From an uncultured Prevotellaceae bacterium (GTDB lineage: Bacteria; Bacteroidota; Bacteroidia; Bacteroidales; Muribaculaceae): 5,442 nucleotides of DNA. The translations under genes were made by a program, and so were the position numbers. A model generated the notes under the pieces. That model made no database searches. It was given only the letters and a program-made list of their open reading frames with translations, and had not been told where the DNA came from. The stretch is taken from contig CALDIG010000221.1 in the NCBI GenBank assembly GCA_937904375.1, positions 1-5,442 of the forward strand, in the 5' to 3' direction. Below are positions 5,328-5,442 of the stretch, in pieces (the stretch's first letter is position 1; the number at the start of each line of letters is the position of its first letter).

Positions 5328-5442
5328 TTACTCAATGACCATTACAGACACACCGTCCGGAATGGCAGTAACAGTTGCATCCTTATTGCCAAGGATTTCT
5401 TCTGCTTTAGCCATAGCTTCTTCCAGAGAATGTACCGGAATC
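5328..5442 (-). CDS. larA: C-terminal end of a probable LarA-family nickel-dependent racemase (5' end outside window)
   Basis: The last 37 residues of a minus-strand protein are visible, with the stop at 5328-5330. The sequence holds SLEEAMAKAEEILG followed by a beta-rich ending ATVTAIPDGVSVMVIE. An amphipathic helix then a 'viPdG' strand at the extreme C-terminus fits the end of LarA-family proteins, whose founding member racemizes lactate using a pincer-nickel nucleotide cofactor. The catalytic histidines and cofactor-binding lysine would lie outside the window, so neither activity nor substrate can be judged; the family also racemizes or epimerizes other 2-hydroxyacids. The assignment rests on a short tail remembered from the family, so treat the symbol as provisional. 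Confidence 0.55.
   Translation of the reverse strand, partial: IPVHSLEEAMAKAEEILGNKDATVTAIPDGVSVMVIE

Overview
This window looks like Bacteroidales chromosome (Bacteroidota; possibly a gut or oral lineage near Prevotellaceae or Muribaculaceae, inferred rather than proven). The grounds are the GGFGxTY/EYFP-type Ser/Thr kinases, a TonB C-terminal domain of the PxFPGG...YP type, AT-rich intergenic DNA with TTTG boxes and no clear Shine-Dalgarno sites, and AT-rich heptamer repeats between genes.

Layout, left to right. Positions 2-478 (+) hold the 3' part of thiL (thiamine-monophosphate kinase), which is GC-rich. Its last codons and stop run into five tandem heptamers. Three plus-strand genes follow: a membrane-anchored Ser/Thr kinase (519-1907), an exported TonB-domain protein (2096-2983) and a second membrane-anchored kinase (3056-4522). 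The 188-bp gap at 1908-2095 is packed with inverted and heptameric repeats. On the minus strand, converging on the kinase cluster, are the 3' end of a probable LarA-type nickel-dependent racemase gene (5328-5442), a 40-residue single-span membrane ORF (5177-5299) and a membrane-anchored LysM protein (4626-5159). A perfect 8-bp GC-rich palindrome lies in the convergent gap.

How the genes may work together. The two kinases are paralogues with a cytoplasmic catalytic domain, one transmembrane helix and an extracytoplasmic C-terminal tail, but their tails are unrelated. The tail of kinase 2 (from about residue 397) is clearly related to the C-terminal, predicted helical domain of the neighbouring TonB-like protein (from about residue 200). 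Both begin with DGPTGDY followed by DAR, and both carry a YExxYKxxGE-like block. This shared domain physically links a secreted TonB-type protein to a transmembrane kinase and is the best candidate in the window for an undescribed envelope signalling module. Kinase 1 has instead an acidic, tyrosine-rich tail. All function beyond the domain calls is inference.

The 5' end of the LysM gene is ambiguous. Its only annotatable start is a GTG directly at the membrane helix, yet coding-like sequence continues upstream in frame, overlapping the 40-residue ORF. Sequencing error, mutation, a non-ATG start or a -1 frameshift are all possible.
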